A DNA stretch of 64,000 nucleotides from LZORAL124-50-18 sp051208045 (lineage in GTDB: Bacteria > Pseudomonadota > Gammaproteobacteria > Pseudomonadales > Oleiphilaceae), in NCBI GenBank assembly GCA_051208045.1, contig JBPJFY010000003.1, forward strand, positions 124,001 to 188,000, read 5' to 3'. The notes under the pieces were generated by a model. The model had not been told where the DNA came from. It saw only the letters and a program-made list of their open reading frames with translations, and made no database searches. Made by a program: the position numbers and the translations under genes. Shown in pieces: positions 51,906 through 61,795 of this stretch. Numbering within the stretch: the stretch's first letter is position 1; every line of letters begins with the position of its first letter.

Positions 51906-54900
51906 TTAGTCCAGGTCTTTCATCAACTGTTTTGCTTCTGCCTTCTGGTCATCATTGCCTTCAATGGCAACTTCTTCAAGAATATCACGCGCCCCCTCCT
52001 GATCACCCATGTCAATATATGCACGTGCGAGATCCAGCTTGGTAGCCGCTTCGTCCGTCCCGGAAAGGAAGTCAAAATCTTCTTCTGCTTCTTCGGATTC
52101 AACCTCATCCGTTTCCGCCTCATGCACCTCTGTTTCGTCAAGCAAATCAACGTCGTCAGATTCATCAACACTGTCTAAAGAGAAGCCTTCATCCAGCACT
52201 TCCGAAATTTCCAGTTCTTCCAGCTCATCGTCTGCATCAAGATCGCTTAAATCCAGCGCTTCTTCCAACACCTCGCCATTTTCGTCTTCAATGGACAGAT
52301 CACTATCCAGCGCCACCTCTTCAAGATCGTCATCCAGGTCTAGCTCGCTTTCCAAATCCAGAGCATCAACCAGGGTTTCATCTTCGTCTTCCAGCACCTC
52401 TTCAACCATTTCTCTGGGAGGTGCGATGATGGTTTCAGACAGGTCGGCTTCCAGCTCATCCTCATCAAGCAAACTCTCTTCTTCCAATTCATCGTCTTCG
52501 TGCTCAATGGTTTCATCCACGGAATCCATTTCCGCATCCAGCTCTGCGTCCAAATCCTCCAGCGACAGGTCTTCATCCAGATCCAAATCATCCAGATCAT
52601 CCATGTCATCGAGATCTGCCATTTCATCACCCGCCAACACAGAAGACACTTCTTCCAGATCTTCTTTGACAGACTGCAGGTCCAGCGTATCCTCTTCGGC
52701 GTCCAGATCCAGCGACGCTACCTCATTTTCAGGTGTCGCTTCATCCAGATCCGCCGGCACAAATTCATCTTCCGTCAGCGCCGTTTCTTCAAAATCGAGC
52801 GTTTCATCCAGATCCAAATCTGGCTCTTCTGTTAATGATTCTTCGGTCTCGAAATCAATATCGAGGCTTTCTTCCTCCAGCTCGGGCTCTTCGGACTCCA
52901 TTTCAAGGTCCGCTTCATCCAGCTCGAAATCGAGCTCAGGCTCCATGCTGGATGACGAAGGAATTTCTACCTCAGTATCGAGCTCTTCTTCCAGCTCTTC
53001 GGCTGCCATTGAGGCTTCGGACGTATAAGCGCTCGACCCGGATAGCAGGTCTTTCTCAAGGTCATCAATAGAAATCTCGGGCTCACCTGCATCCGGCATG
53101 TCTGCTCGAAGCTCATCCGCCCGGGCAATCGCAATCTCATCACCCAGCGCATCAATCTCGTTGTATTGCTTATGGAACGCTTCGGTTTCGCCCATCTGCT
53201 TGTACACTTCAAGCAGTTTCAGGCGCAGATCAGAGCGACCCGGTGCATCGGACACGCCGTTTTCGAGTACTTGTGCGGCTTGATCCAGTCGACCATACGC
53301 AATGTACACATCAGCCTCTGCGAGCGGATCTTCCGCTTCGGGCTTGCCAGAAGATGGTGCCGTTTCGTCTTCATCAGAATCTTCGAGATCGGAAGTATCA
53401 AAATCGAGATCGATTTCTTCATCGTCGCCAGCTTCCACCGCCAGACTTTCGTGGAAGTCACGTTCTTTTTTGGCATTGTGTCGGGACAGTCCGATCAAGC
53501 CCAGAATAAGTACCAGCGCGCCAGCAATACCGCCGCCCAGATAAAGGGGATTCGAGAGAATGGTATCAACAATATTCTCTTCCGGAGGCATTTGCTCAGT
53601 TGGCTGAGACAACTCAGGCTTGGGTGCCATAGTCGGCTTAACATCCGCCACCACAGGTGCTTCCGGGGTCACATCGACAACGGTCTCCGGCTCGCCCATT
53701 TCAGGTGTTTCTGTCTGGGGCATTTCACCCATGGGCTGCTCAGAAACTTCCGGCATCATGGGCTGTTCAACCGGCATTTCTGTTGACGGTGTTTCCATTA
53801 TTTCAGGCGTCATCGCCTCAACCGGGGATTCTGGTTGAGTTTCGGCAGTTGCGGTCATGTCATCTACTTTGCCAAACTGGTTTTGCAGATCTGCCAGTTC
53901 GTCATCCTTTAATGACAACAAACGCTGTAACGTCTGTAACTGATCTTCCAGGTCGCGCACCCGACTATTGAGTTCATCATTTTCGACGCGGGCTTTATCC
54001 AGTTTCTCCAGTGTGACCATCAGATCGGAGTCTGCTGTACTGGTACCACCGCCCAAACTTGACGTACCCGCATGTGCCCCAGAGTCACCTGCATCCTGCC
54101 TCTCAGCCTGCGCAACAACAATTTTAAGCTCAGAGCCGGTTTCTCCGGCTGACATGGAAGGCGTGGAAGGCGCATCCGGCCGTAACGTGCTATCTACCGT
54201 TCGGGTGGGCAGGCTGCGGCCTTCTTCAAAGGCCTCATTCTGTACAACAACCTGTTGAACGGCTTGTCCGCGGGACCGCGCGGCTATGTCATCGGCGCTA
54301 GGAACACGCAAAATCTGACCGGAACGCAGAATATTGATATTTCCATTCACGAACGCTTCCGGATTCAAATCCTGAAGGGCCAGCATGACCTGCTGGGGAG
54401 AGTAAGAGCGATCCGGTCGTACCTTGAGAGCGATCCCCCACAACGTATCAGATCGTCGTGTCGGGCCATAGGAGCTTCCATCACCCGCAGGTTGTGCTGC
54501 CGGACGTGCTGTCGGTCGTGCAGTAGCTGCAGCCGTTTGCACACCGGTCTGCTCCTGAAGAAGTGCATCTTCTTCATTTAACACTTCAATGGGCGGAAGT
54601 CCGGTGGTCATGGGCGCACTGGTTAACCGGCCACGCGACGTATCCGAAGAAAACAACGGTGGGTCAATCAGCATGGCATATTCGCGAAGCAATCGCCCGC
54701 TTGGCCAAATAACTTCAACCAGAAAATTCAGATACGGCTCGCGCACAGGCTTGGAAGTCGTCAATTTGATGACGGTGCGCCCCTGACTGTTTTCACCTAC
54801 TTCAAACCGAATGTCTGAAAGGAAATACAGCCTGTCTACGTTGGCTTTGACAAATTCTTGCCGGGATGCCAGTGCCGGTAATATCTCGTTTTGCTGCAGT

Positions 54901-55046
54901 CCCCGAATGTTTACCAGCTCTATCTCAGCGCTCAACGGCTGGTTGAGCGAAGAATTCACTTTTGCCTCACCTAACCCCAAAGCATTGGCAGTACCAGTAC
55001 CCATTGCGCTGACTAGCGAAAGAGCTATTGCGAGCTTGCGCATCAT
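51906..55046 (-). CDS. fimV: FimV/HubP-type polar peptidoglycan-binding protein
   Basis: A 1046-aa inner-membrane protein that organises the cell pole and supports type IV pili. A signal peptide (LAIALSLVSAMGTGTANA) is followed by a conserved FimV N-terminal domain (GLGEAKVNSSLNQPLSAEIE), a LysM-like peptidoglycan-binding region at ~195-255 (SDTLWGIALKVRPDRSYSPQ), a coiled coil (~345-395), a transmembrane helix near residue 505 (GGIAGALVLILGLIGLS), a TPR-bearing segment (~570-620), a very acidic Asp/Glu/Leu-rich region (~660-985), and the C-terminal FimV domain with a TPR motif (KLDLARAYIDMGDQEGARDI). An AAGGAAG site precedes ATG-ATG. Length and layout are standard for Pseudomonas FimV. Confidence 0.95.
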   Translation of the reverse strand: MMRKLAIALSLVSAMGTGTANALGLGEAKVNSSLNQPLSAEIELVNIRGLQQNEILPALASRQEFVKANVDRLYFLSDIRFEVGENSQGRTVIKLTTSKPVREPYLNFLVEVIWPSGRLLREYAMLIDPPLFSSDTSRGRLTSAPMTTGLPPIEVLNEEDALLQEQTGVQTAAATARPTARPAAQPAGDGSSYGPTRRSDTLWGIALKVRPDRSYSPQQVMLALQDLNPEAFVNGNINILRSGQILRVPSADDIAARSRGQAVQQVVVQNEAFEEGRSLPTRTVDSTLRPDAPSTPSMSAGETGSELKIVVAQAERQDAGDSGAHAGTSSLGGGTSTADSDLMVTLEKLDKARVENDELNSRVRDLEDQLQTLQRLLSLKDDELADLQNQFGKVDDMTATAETQPESPVEAMTPEIMETPSTEMPVEQPMMPEVSEQPMGEMPQTETPEMGEPETVVDVTPEAPVVADVKPTMAPKPELSQPTEQMPPEENIVDTILSNPLYLGGGIAGALVLILGLIGLSRHNAKKERDFHESLAVEAGDDEEIDLDFDTSDLEDSDEDETAPSSGKPEAEDPLAEADVYIAYGRLDQAAQVLENGVSDAPGRSDLRLKLLEVYKQMGETEAFHKQYNEIDALGDEIAIARADELRADMPDAGEPEISIDDLEKDLLSGSSAYTSEASMAAEELEEELDTEVEIPSSSSMEPELDFELDEADLEMESEEPELEEESLDIDFETEESLTEEPDLDLDETLDFEETALTEDEFVPADLDEATPENEVASLDLDAEEDTLDLQSVKEDLEEVSSVLAGDEMADLDDMDDLDDLDLDEDLSLEDLDAELDAEMDSVDETIEHEDDELEEESLLDEDELEADLSETIIAPPREMVEEVLEDEDETLVDALDLESELDLDDDLEEVALDSDLSIEDENGEVLEEALDLSDLDADDELEELEISEVLDEGFSLDSVDESDDVDLLDETEVHEAETDEVESEEAEEDFDFLSGTDEAATKLDLARAYIDMGDQEGARDILEEVAIEGNDDQKAEAKQLMKDLD

Positions 55047-55469
55047 AATTGACTTCCTTTATTTGTGTTAAACAGCCCAGCAACCAGTTGCGGTCTAAAC
55101 AGCACTTGTTATTTATTATGCGCCCGAACTTATTTGATTTTATTCAGGTTTCACATGTAGTTGATACACTAAGTACCAAGTATTGTTTATAAATCCTGTT
55201 TTATCAAAAAAATTCCCTTCCGATAACGCTGATCACAGATTCTGGTTTCCCGAGACAGAATCCTGCAACAATCAACGTGATTTACAACTGACTTAACTAA
55301 AAATAATAGAAGATAAATTTCGTTTTACACGAAGAATTAGTGATTTAGCCCACGCTTTTTACTGTTTTCATCAAAAGTACGCGATTTTTTATTATTTTTT
55401 AATCAAATACAAAAAACCCTGCTGTGAAATGCAGGGTTTTCAATATCATTACTTCGTGAGACGGGGGTG
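55047..55469. other. 423-bp A/T-rich intergenic region between asd and fimV
   Basis: No gene is seen. The region is notably A/T-rich (55121-55420), with runs of A and T typical of bent DNA. The asd terminator is at one end (55414-55439) and the fimV ribosome site at the other. No well-spaced sigma-70 promoter for fimV could be picked with confidence, and no small open frame with a ribosome site was found. Confidence 0.6.
55414..55439 (-). terminator. Intrinsic terminator after asd
   Basis: AAACCCTGC (55414-55422), 8-nt loop, GCAGGGTTT (55431-55439); on the minus strand the stem is followed by a run of six T. It lies 31 bp after the asd stop. Confidence 0.88.
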
Positions 55470-56582
55470 TTACTCACCCAGAAGGATGCGCAACATTCTG
55501 CGCAACGGTTCTGCGGCACCCCAGAGCAGTTGGTCACCCACAGTAAACGCAGAGATATACTGAGGACCCATCGTCAGTTTTCGAATACGCCCAACAGGCA
55601 CCGACAAACTCCCGGTGACTACGGCGGGCGAAAGCTCTTTCATTGACCGGTCTCGATCATTGGGCACCACCTTCACCCAATCATTTGCACCCGCAATGAT
55701 CTGCTCAATCTGAGCAACAGACACATCTTGCTTCAGTTTAATCGTCAAAGCCTGGCTATGACACCGCATGGCACCCACACGAACACACAACCCATCAATA
55801 GGAATTGGCTGCGCCGTCAAACCCAGGATTTTATTCGTTTCCGCCTGCCCTTTCCATTCTTCGCGGCTCTGGCCGGTTTCGAGCTGAGTATCAATCCAGG
55901 GAATCAAACTTCCGGCCAGAGGTACGCCAAATGCTTCCGTCGGGAACTCACCCCCACGGATTTCGTTGGCGACAATTCGATCAATCTCAAGAATTGCTGC
56001 CGCCGGATCGTTCAGTTTGTCTGCGACGGACGCATGAATCGCCCCCATTTGGGCGATCAATTCCTTCATGTTTCGCGCGCCGGCACCCGAAGCAGCCTGA
56101 TAGGTCATGGGAGTAATCCATTCGATCAGGTTTTCCTGGAACAAGCCGCCAATCGCCATCAGCATCAAGCTGACGGTGCAGTTTCCGCCAATGAAGTTTT
56201 TCGTTCCCGCTGCCAATGCTCGATCAATTACCGCCCGATTCACGGGATCGAGAATGATCTCGGCATCGTCAGCCATACGTAATGCCGATGCAGCATCAAT
56301 CCAGTATCCCTGCCAGCCACTGGCGCGCAACGCAGGATACACTGTCTTGGTATAGTCGCCACCCTGACAGGTGATAATAATATCCATTTCCGCCAATGCG
56401 GTAATATCGTTGGCATCTTTTAACGTGGTTGTCGTTGTAGCATACTCAGGCGCAGCCTGACCCGCCTGCGATGTCGAAAAAAAGGTTGACTCAATCAGGG
56501 AAAAATCGTTTTCTGCCTGCATTCGATCCATCAATACGGAGCCTACCATGCCCCGCCATCCAACCAATCCTACTTTTTTCAT
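55470..56582 (-). CDS. asd: Aspartate-semialdehyde dehydrogenase
   Basis: A 370-aa NADPH enzyme on the way to lysine, threonine, methionine and diaminopimelate. The nucleotide site is KKVGLVGWRGMVGSVLMDRM; the nucleophilic Cys is in FIGGNCTVSLMLMAIGGL, with MTYQAASGAGARNMKELIAQ and the active His region RVGAMRCHSQALTIKL. The ATG at 56582 gives the E. coli-like N terminus; a GTG at 56594 is less likely. It sits 178 bp after leuD; in Pseudomonas leuB lies between them, but here there is no room for it. Confidence 0.96.
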   Translation of the reverse strand: MKKVGLVGWRGMVGSVLMDRMQAENDFSLIESTFFSTSQAGQAAPEYATTTTTLKDANDITALAEMDIIITCQGGDYTKTVYPALRASGWQGYWIDAASALRMADDAEIILDPVNRAVIDRALAAGTKNFIGGNCTVSLMLMAIGGLFQENLIEWITPMTYQAASGAGARNMKELIAQMGAIHASVADKLNDPAAAILEIDRIVANEIRGGEFPTEAFGVPLAGSLIPWIDTQLETGQSREEWKGQAETNKILGLTAQPIPIDGLCVRVGAMRCHSQALTIKLKQDVSVAQIEQIIAGANDWVKVVPNDRDRSMKELSPAVVTGSLSVPVGRIRKLTMGPQYISAFTVGDQLLWGAAEPLRRMLRILLGE

Positions 56583-56760
56583 CGTTAAAACCACTTTTAC
56601 TCAACGCACTATCGTGCAAAAAAAACCAATGATGTTTGCCCCACCCGCCCGCCATTAATGCAGGCTTAGGGGCGCAACATAATAGCCCAAACGCCTCAGT
56701 TTTGAAATGCTTAACGTCCCACCACTGAAGCCCCATGACACTGAAAATCCAATGGGAATA

Positions 56761-57399
56761 TCACCTGAAGAGCCAAGGACTCGCCGCTCGCGCATTTTCT
56801 TCATACACTCGTATGGACTCTGCTTCCTGCAGAGTTAATCCAATATCATCCAGTCCATTCAACAGACAATGCTTTCGGAAAGCATCCACTTCGAACGCAT
56901 AGGTTTTTCCATCCGGACTTTTAACACACTGGTTGTCGAGATCAATTGCCAGCGTAAATCCTTCATTGGCAAAACACGCGGCAAACAGACCATCAACCTC
57001 CGACTCAGAGAGAGTGATCGGCAGTAAACCATTTTTGAAACAGTTGTTGAAAAAGATGTCGGCAAAACTTGGCGCGATCACGGCTCGAATCCCATAATCG
57101 TCCAGCGCCCAGGGGGCGTGCTCTCGACTGGACCCACAGCCAAAGTTCTGTCGCGCCAACAGGATACTGGCCCCCTGGTAGCGAGGTTGATTCATTACGA
57201 AATCGGCATTCAGCGGACGGGTTGAGCAATCCTGCCCGGGTTGACCTTCATCCAGATACCGCATTTCATCAAAGAGGTTTGGGCCAAACCCACTGCGTTT
57301 GATGGATTTCAGAAACTGTTTGGGAATGATCATGTCCGTATCTACGTTGGCGCGATCCAACGGCACGACAATTCCGGAATGCTGAGTAAATGCTTTCAT
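56761..57399 (-). CDS. leuD: 3-isopropylmalate dehydratase small subunit
   Basis: A 212-aa subunit completing the aconitase-like enzyme that isomerises 2- to 3-isopropylmalate in leucine synthesis. Typical segments are VVPLDRANVDTDMIIPKQFL, GASILLARQNFGCGSSREHA with the substrate loop, and GIRAVIAPSFADIFFNNCFK. It starts 11 bp after the leuC stop, with a GGAGAG ribosome site. The next gene, asd, is 178 bp away. Confidence 0.96.
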   Translation of the reverse strand: MKAFTQHSGIVVPLDRANVDTDMIIPKQFLKSIKRSGFGPNLFDEMRYLDEGQPGQDCSTRPLNADFVMNQPRYQGASILLARQNFGCGSSREHAPWALDDYGIRAVIAPSFADIFFNNCFKNGLLPITLSESEVDGLFAACFANEGFTLAIDLDNQCVKSPDGKTYAFEVDAFRKHCLLNGLDDIGLTLQEAESIRVYEENARAASPWLFR

Positions 57400-57410
57400 G
57401 TTTCTCTCCT

Positions 57411-58826
57411 TCAGACCAAGTCGTTGACGTCAATGAAATGACCCGCAATCGCCGCGGCCGCAGCCATCGCCGGACTCACCAGGTGTGTCCGTCCACCAAA
57501 TCCCTGCCGCCCTTCGAAATTGCGATTCGACGTAGACGCACAGTGTTCACCATTGCCCAGTTTATCCGCGTTCATTGCCAGACACATGGAGCAACCCGGC
57601 TCGCGCCACTCCAGCCCTGCTTCCTTGAAAATCTTATCCAGGCCTTCCCGCTCAGCCTGTGCCTTTACCAACCCTGAGCCGGGCACAACCAGCGCTTCCT
57701 TGATATTGGCAGCCACTTTCCGACCTTTGACCACGTCGGCCGCTGCCCGCAGATCTTCAATTCGTGAATTGGTACAGGAACCGATAAAAATTCGATCCAA
57801 TCGAATATCCGTCACCGGCATGTTGGCTTGCAACCCCATATACTGCAGGGCACGCGCAATGCCTTCCTTTTTAACTGGGTCTGCTTCGTCCGCGGGATCA
57901 GGAACGCGCCCATTTACACCGACCACCATTTCAGGTGATGTGCCCCAAGTTACCTGTGGCTGGATTTCCGACGCATCCAGCTCAACAACTTTGTCGAACA
58001 CAGCATCTGCATCACTGTGCAGCGTGCGCCAGGCGGTCACCGCTTGTGCCCACTGGTCTTCCGTCGGGGCATACGGGCGACCTTTTACGTAGTCAATCGT
58101 AATGTCATCAACGGCGACCAATCCCGCCCGTGCACCGGCTTCGATCGACATGTTACAAACGGTCATTCGACCTTCCATTGACAGGGCACGAATGGCGGAG
58201 CCACCAAACTCCATGGCACAGCCAGTCCCTCCTGCGGTCCCGATCTTGCCGATAATCGCCAGTACGATGTCTTTGGCAGTAACGCCTGGCTTAACCTCGC
58301 CTTCCACCTTGACCAGCATATTTTTCATTTTTTTCTGGACCAGACACTGGGTTGCCAGCACATGCTCAACCTCCGACGTGCCGATGCCATGCGCCAGTGC
58401 GCCAAATGCGCCGTGAGTGGAGGTGTGCGAGTCTCCACAAACAATGGTCATGCCAGGTAACGTAGCGCCCTGTTCCGGCCCGATGACGTGAACAATGCCC
58501 TGACGCTGGTCATTCAGTTTGAATTCGGTGATCCCGAAAGCATCGCAGTTTTCATCCAGCGTTTCCACCTGGATACGTGAAATCGGATCAACGATACCCG
58601 CAACACCTTCTGAACGGTCGGTCGTCGGCACGTTATGATCCGGTGTGGCCAGGTTTGCATCCAGACGCCAGGGCTGACGATCCGCCAGGCGCAGCCCTTC
58701 GAATGCCTGAGGTGACGTGACCTCGTGGAGCAGTTGTCGGTCGATATAAATCAACGCAGAACCGTCTTCGCGCTGTTTGACCAAGTGGGCATCCCACAAT
58801 TTGTCGTAAAGTGTTTTTCCGGCCAT
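57411..58826 (-). CDS. leuC: 3-isopropylmalate dehydratase large subunit
   Basis: A 471-aa iron-sulfur protein. The three 4Fe-4S ligands are the Cys in IFIGSCTNSRIEDLRAA and the pair in EPGCSMCLAMN. Other marks: DHNVPTTDRSEG, MTIVCGDSHTSTHGAFGALA and the SNRNFEGRQGFGGRTHLVSP end. It forms LeuCD with leuD 11 bp downstream. It is divergently transcribed from a LysR regulator, with a candidate operator in the gap. Confidence 0.97.
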   Translation of the reverse strand: MAGKTLYDKLWDAHLVKQREDGSALIYIDRQLLHEVTSPQAFEGLRLADRQPWRLDANLATPDHNVPTTDRSEGVAGIVDPISRIQVETLDENCDAFGITEFKLNDQRQGIVHVIGPEQGATLPGMTIVCGDSHTSTHGAFGALAHGIGTSEVEHVLATQCLVQKKMKNMLVKVEGEVKPGVTAKDIVLAIIGKIGTAGGTGCAMEFGGSAIRALSMEGRMTVCNMSIEAGARAGLVAVDDITIDYVKGRPYAPTEDQWAQAVTAWRTLHSDADAVFDKVVELDASEIQPQVTWGTSPEMVVGVNGRVPDPADEADPVKKEGIARALQYMGLQANMPVTDIRLDRIFIGSCTNSRIEDLRAAADVVKGRKVAANIKEALVVPGSGLVKAQAEREGLDKIFKEAGLEWREPGCSMCLAMNADKLGNGEHCASTSNRNFEGRQGFGGRTHLVSPAMAAAAAIAGHFIDVNDLV

Positions 58827-58908
58827 GACCGTCTCCCTTGGGTTTGTTAATCAAGCGTAGTGTACATGGATTTTCAAATAAACCGCATTTATGTTATTTA
58901 TATTTTGC

Positions 58909-58923
58909 ATTCCATAACGGAAT
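58909..58923. promoter_or_regulatory. LysR-type operator candidate between leuC and its regulator
   Basis: ATTCC-ATAAC-GGAAT is a 15-bp interrupted palindrome containing the T-N11-A core (58910 to 58922). It lies 26 bp before the regulator ATG and 83 bp before leuC, the usual place for a LysR recognition site that serves both genes. Confidence 0.55.
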
Positions 58924-58948
58924 ACATATCGATCTGGAGCAGCAACCT

Positions 58949-59830
58949 ATGGACACGGTTTATCTCACGGCATTTATCGCCACCGCTGACCTGAGCTCAA
59001 TCTCCCTGGCAGCAGAACAGCTGAATTTAACCCAGCCTGCGGTCACTAAACGCATTCAGAATCTGGAACGGCTCTTAAACGTCACCCTGTTTGATCGTTC
59101 GCAGAGAACATTGATGCTGACGGATGCCGGTAGAGAACTTCTGCCGATGGCCCGAAACATCGTGGGCGAGATTAAAAACCTGCATCTGATTGCACAAAGA
59201 CCCGGCCAGGCAATTTCCGGCGAACTCAGTATTGTGTGCAGCCACCATATCGGGTTACACCGACTCCCACCGGTATTACAACGCTACTGTGAGGCCTATC
59301 CAGACGTAAAACTCAACTTTACCTTTGCCGAGTCTGAAAAAGCGCTTCGCAAACTCGCCAACCAACAGACAGACTTTGCTTTCATCACCATTGATGAAAA
59401 TGCGCTCAAAACCTACCAGGTGCATTTGACGTTGACGGACAGGATGCATGCGGTGTGTGCGCTCAATCACCCGTTGAGCCAGCACGCGAGGAGGACGCTA
59501 ACGGATTTGACAGAGTTTGATGCCATTCTGCCAGACGAACGCACCTATCTCTTCAGTGTGGTAAACCAGATTTTTAAAAATCACAACCTCACCCTTCCGA
59601 TCAATATGACCACCAACTATCTGGAAACCATAAAAATGATGGTGAATGCGGGACTGGGATGGAGTGTGATACCGGATTTAATGATCGACGAATACCTGCG
59701 CGTGCTCAACATCCCTGAACTACAGATCGACAGAAGGTTAGGTATCATTTCATTGAAACGGAGACTACTGAGTCGGGCTGGGCAGGCATTTGTGGAAATG
59801 ACAGAGGAAGTCTGGCATTCCCACAAATAA
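58949..59830 (+). CDS. LysR-family regulator divergent from leuCD
   Basis: A 293-aa activator/repressor. The winged-helix (~1-65) reads MDTVYLTAFIATADLSSISL followed by LAAEQLNLTQPAVTKRIQNL and GRELLPMARNIVGEI; the substrate-binding domain (~90-293) follows. The start at 58949 has GGAG nine bases upstream; an upstream frame to 58838 has no site. Divergence from leuCD suggests it controls them, perhaps with a leucine-pathway intermediate as ligand, but a role in regulating unrelated genes cannot be excluded. Confidence 0.9.
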   Translation: MDTVYLTAFIATADLSSISLAAEQLNLTQPAVTKRIQNLERLLNVTLFDRSQRTLMLTDAGRELLPMARNIVGEIKNLHLIAQRPGQAISGELSIVCSHHIGLHRLPPVLQRYCEAYPDVKLNFTFAESEKALRKLANQQTDFAFITIDENALKTYQVHLTLTDRMHAVCALNHPLSQHARRTLTDLTEFDAILPDERTYLFSVVNQIFKNHNLTLPINMTTNYLETIKMMVNAGLGWSVIPDLMIDEYLRVLNIPELQIDRRLGIISLKRRLLSRAGQAFVEMTEEVWHSHK

Positions 59831-59856
59831 AGCGTTACATCGCAATGCTATCGGGG

Positions 59857-61695
59857 TTAGTGATTGATAACATCCACGATGCGTTGTTTAACATACGCAC
59901 CCGGAGCATCTTCGATCACTTCCAGCTCGCGATCTCCAGGCTCTCTGGCGGCAACCTGGTCACCCGCGAACTGCTCAACCCAGGACTTCCAGTTTGGCCA
60001 CCAGGAACCGGCCTGTTTATCCGCAGAACTCAACCAGGCATCCGCGCTCTCCGGTAGCGTTTTATTGGTCCAAAATCCGTATTTCTGGGCGGCAGGCGGA
60101 TTGACTACGCCTGCAATATGCCCGGAGCCGGACAACACAAACGTCACGTCACCTGAGTGGACTTTCGCGCCTTTGTAGGTCGCCTTCCACTTGGCAATGT
60201 GATCCTGCACGGTGGACAAAAAGTACGTAGGTGTTTTGATTTTGGTGAGATCAATTTTAACGCCGTTCAGCTCAATACCTTCCGGTTCGATCAACTTGTT
60301 GCCTAAATACATGTTACGCAGGTAATACGCATGCATTTTCGCAGGGAGATTGGTGCTGTCCGAATTCCAGTACAACAGGTCAAACGCCGCAGGCTTTTCC
60401 CCTTTCAGGTAGTTGTTGATGAAAAACGACCAGAACAGATCATTTTCCCTGAGCAGATTAAAACTGAACGCCATGGACCGACCATCGTAGAAACCGGTTT
60501 TTTCCAGCTTCTTTTCAATGCCACGAATGGAGTGCTCGTTGATGAAAACGCCGATGCCTCCCGGATCGGAAAAATCCATCAAGGTCGTCAGGTAGGTCGC
60601 GCTCGCGATACGTGCCTGCTGCTTTTTCTTGTGGAGATACGCCAAGGTACAGGACAGCAGCGTCCCCCCCACACAGTAGCCAATGGCATTGACCTTTTTC
60701 TCGCCGGTCGCCATTTGCACGGCGTCCATCGCGGCAATTGCTCCTTCAACCATGTAGCTGTCAAAGCCCTTGTCTTTTAACGACGGGCCGGGATTCACCC
60801 AGGACACCATGAACACGGTCAGCCCCTGATCAACCATCCATTTCACGAGAGAGTTCTTCGCGGTTAAATCCAGAATGTAGTATTTGTTGATCCAGGGTGG
60901 AATGATCAATACCGGCACCTGATGCACCGAGTCAGTGGTCGGTGTGTATTGAATGAGCTGCATCAGTTCGTTCTGATATACCACCTTTCCTGGCGTTGTC
61001 GCCACATTCTGGCCTACGCGAAATGCGCTAAAATCCGTCATGGAGATGTTCAACATGCCAGGATTGTTCTTGTAATCCTGCGCGAAGTTCTTGATCCCTT
61101 CAATCAGGTTACCGCCTTTAGTAGCGATGGTCTTTCTAACGACTTCCGGATTGGTAATGGCAAAATTTGACGGCGAAATCGCGTTCACAAACTGCCGGGT
61201 AAAAAACACCAGCTGTTCGTGGCTATGCGTCTGCGTCCCAGGCAGAGATTCCACCAACTCCATCGCGCTCTGTGCGTAAATCAGATAGGCTTGCTTCAGA
61301 TAGTCATAGGCGACACTGTCTGACCATTCCTCATCGGAAAAACGGCGATCCCCCGCCTCCGGCTCTACCACCGAATTATACTCTTTACCAAGCACCCGTT
61401 TTGCTGTGTTCTTTATAAGAGAAAAGTGCTTCTTTACGAAGCCGGATTCCTGCTTCACCAGTGTTTTCGGGTGCAGAACGACTTGTTCCACCATGTCACG
61501 ATACGAACCGATCATATCGAAGAGTGTCGCCACCTGTGAATCATCGACATTCTCGTTTTTCGAAAAATAATCTTCCAGATATTCCTTATATTTTCCCGTT
61601 GCTGAGTTGAACGCTGAAAATACCTGACCCGCTGCCTTTTGGGCAATATTGTCGGAGGTTTCCCCCGGTGCTGCATCGTTTGTCTTTACACCCAT
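59857..61695 (-). CDS. phaC: Class I poly(3-hydroxyalkanoate) synthase
   Basis: A 612-aa enzyme polymerising short-chain hydroxyacyl-CoA on granule surfaces. The lipase-box-like GYCVGGTLLSC holds the catalytic Cys (~341); Asp is in STVQDHIAKWKATYKG and His in LSGSGHIAGVVNPP. The N-terminal region has the conserved SPSNFAITNPEVVRKTIATK and ends in WPNWKSWVEQFAGDQVAARE. The length fits class I (about 560-630 aa), not class II of Pseudomonas. A GGAAGAG site sits just before the ATG. It follows a phasin gene by 100 bp on the same strand. Confidence 0.95.
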   Translation of the reverse strand: MGVKTNDAAPGETSDNIAQKAAGQVFSAFNSATGKYKEYLEDYFSKNENVDDSQVATLFDMIGSYRDMVEQVVLHPKTLVKQESGFVKKHFSLIKNTAKRVLGKEYNSVVEPEAGDRRFSDEEWSDSVAYDYLKQAYLIYAQSAMELVESLPGTQTHSHEQLVFFTRQFVNAISPSNFAITNPEVVRKTIATKGGNLIEGIKNFAQDYKNNPGMLNISMTDFSAFRVGQNVATTPGKVVYQNELMQLIQYTPTTDSVHQVPVLIIPPWINKYYILDLTAKNSLVKWMVDQGLTVFMVSWVNPGPSLKDKGFDSYMVEGAIAAMDAVQMATGEKKVNAIGYCVGGTLLSCTLAYLHKKKQQARIASATYLTTLMDFSDPGGIGVFINEHSIRGIEKKLEKTGFYDGRSMAFSFNLLRENDLFWSFFINNYLKGEKPAAFDLLYWNSDSTNLPAKMHAYYLRNMYLGNKLIEPEGIELNGVKIDLTKIKTPTYFLSTVQDHIAKWKATYKGAKVHSGDVTFVLSGSGHIAGVVNPPAAQKYGFWTNKTLPESADAWLSSADKQAGSWWPNWKSWVEQFAGDQVAAREPGDRELEVIEDAPGAYVKQRIVDVINH

Positions 61696-61795
61696 GTCTC
61701 TTCCATTTGCTTTTTTGCTTACGTTAATTGTCTCGACCTTGCGCCGCTTCGCGCGATCACTGCGGAAGCGACTCGGCCGAGTTTACTGCCGTCTA

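Noticed and set aside
52009..53028. Long serine-rich open frame (339 aa) on the plus strand
   Set aside because: It is the antisense of the acidic Asp/Glu-rich region of fimV; GA-rich codons read as Ser/Arg on the other strand and avoid stops. No ribosome site or family match.
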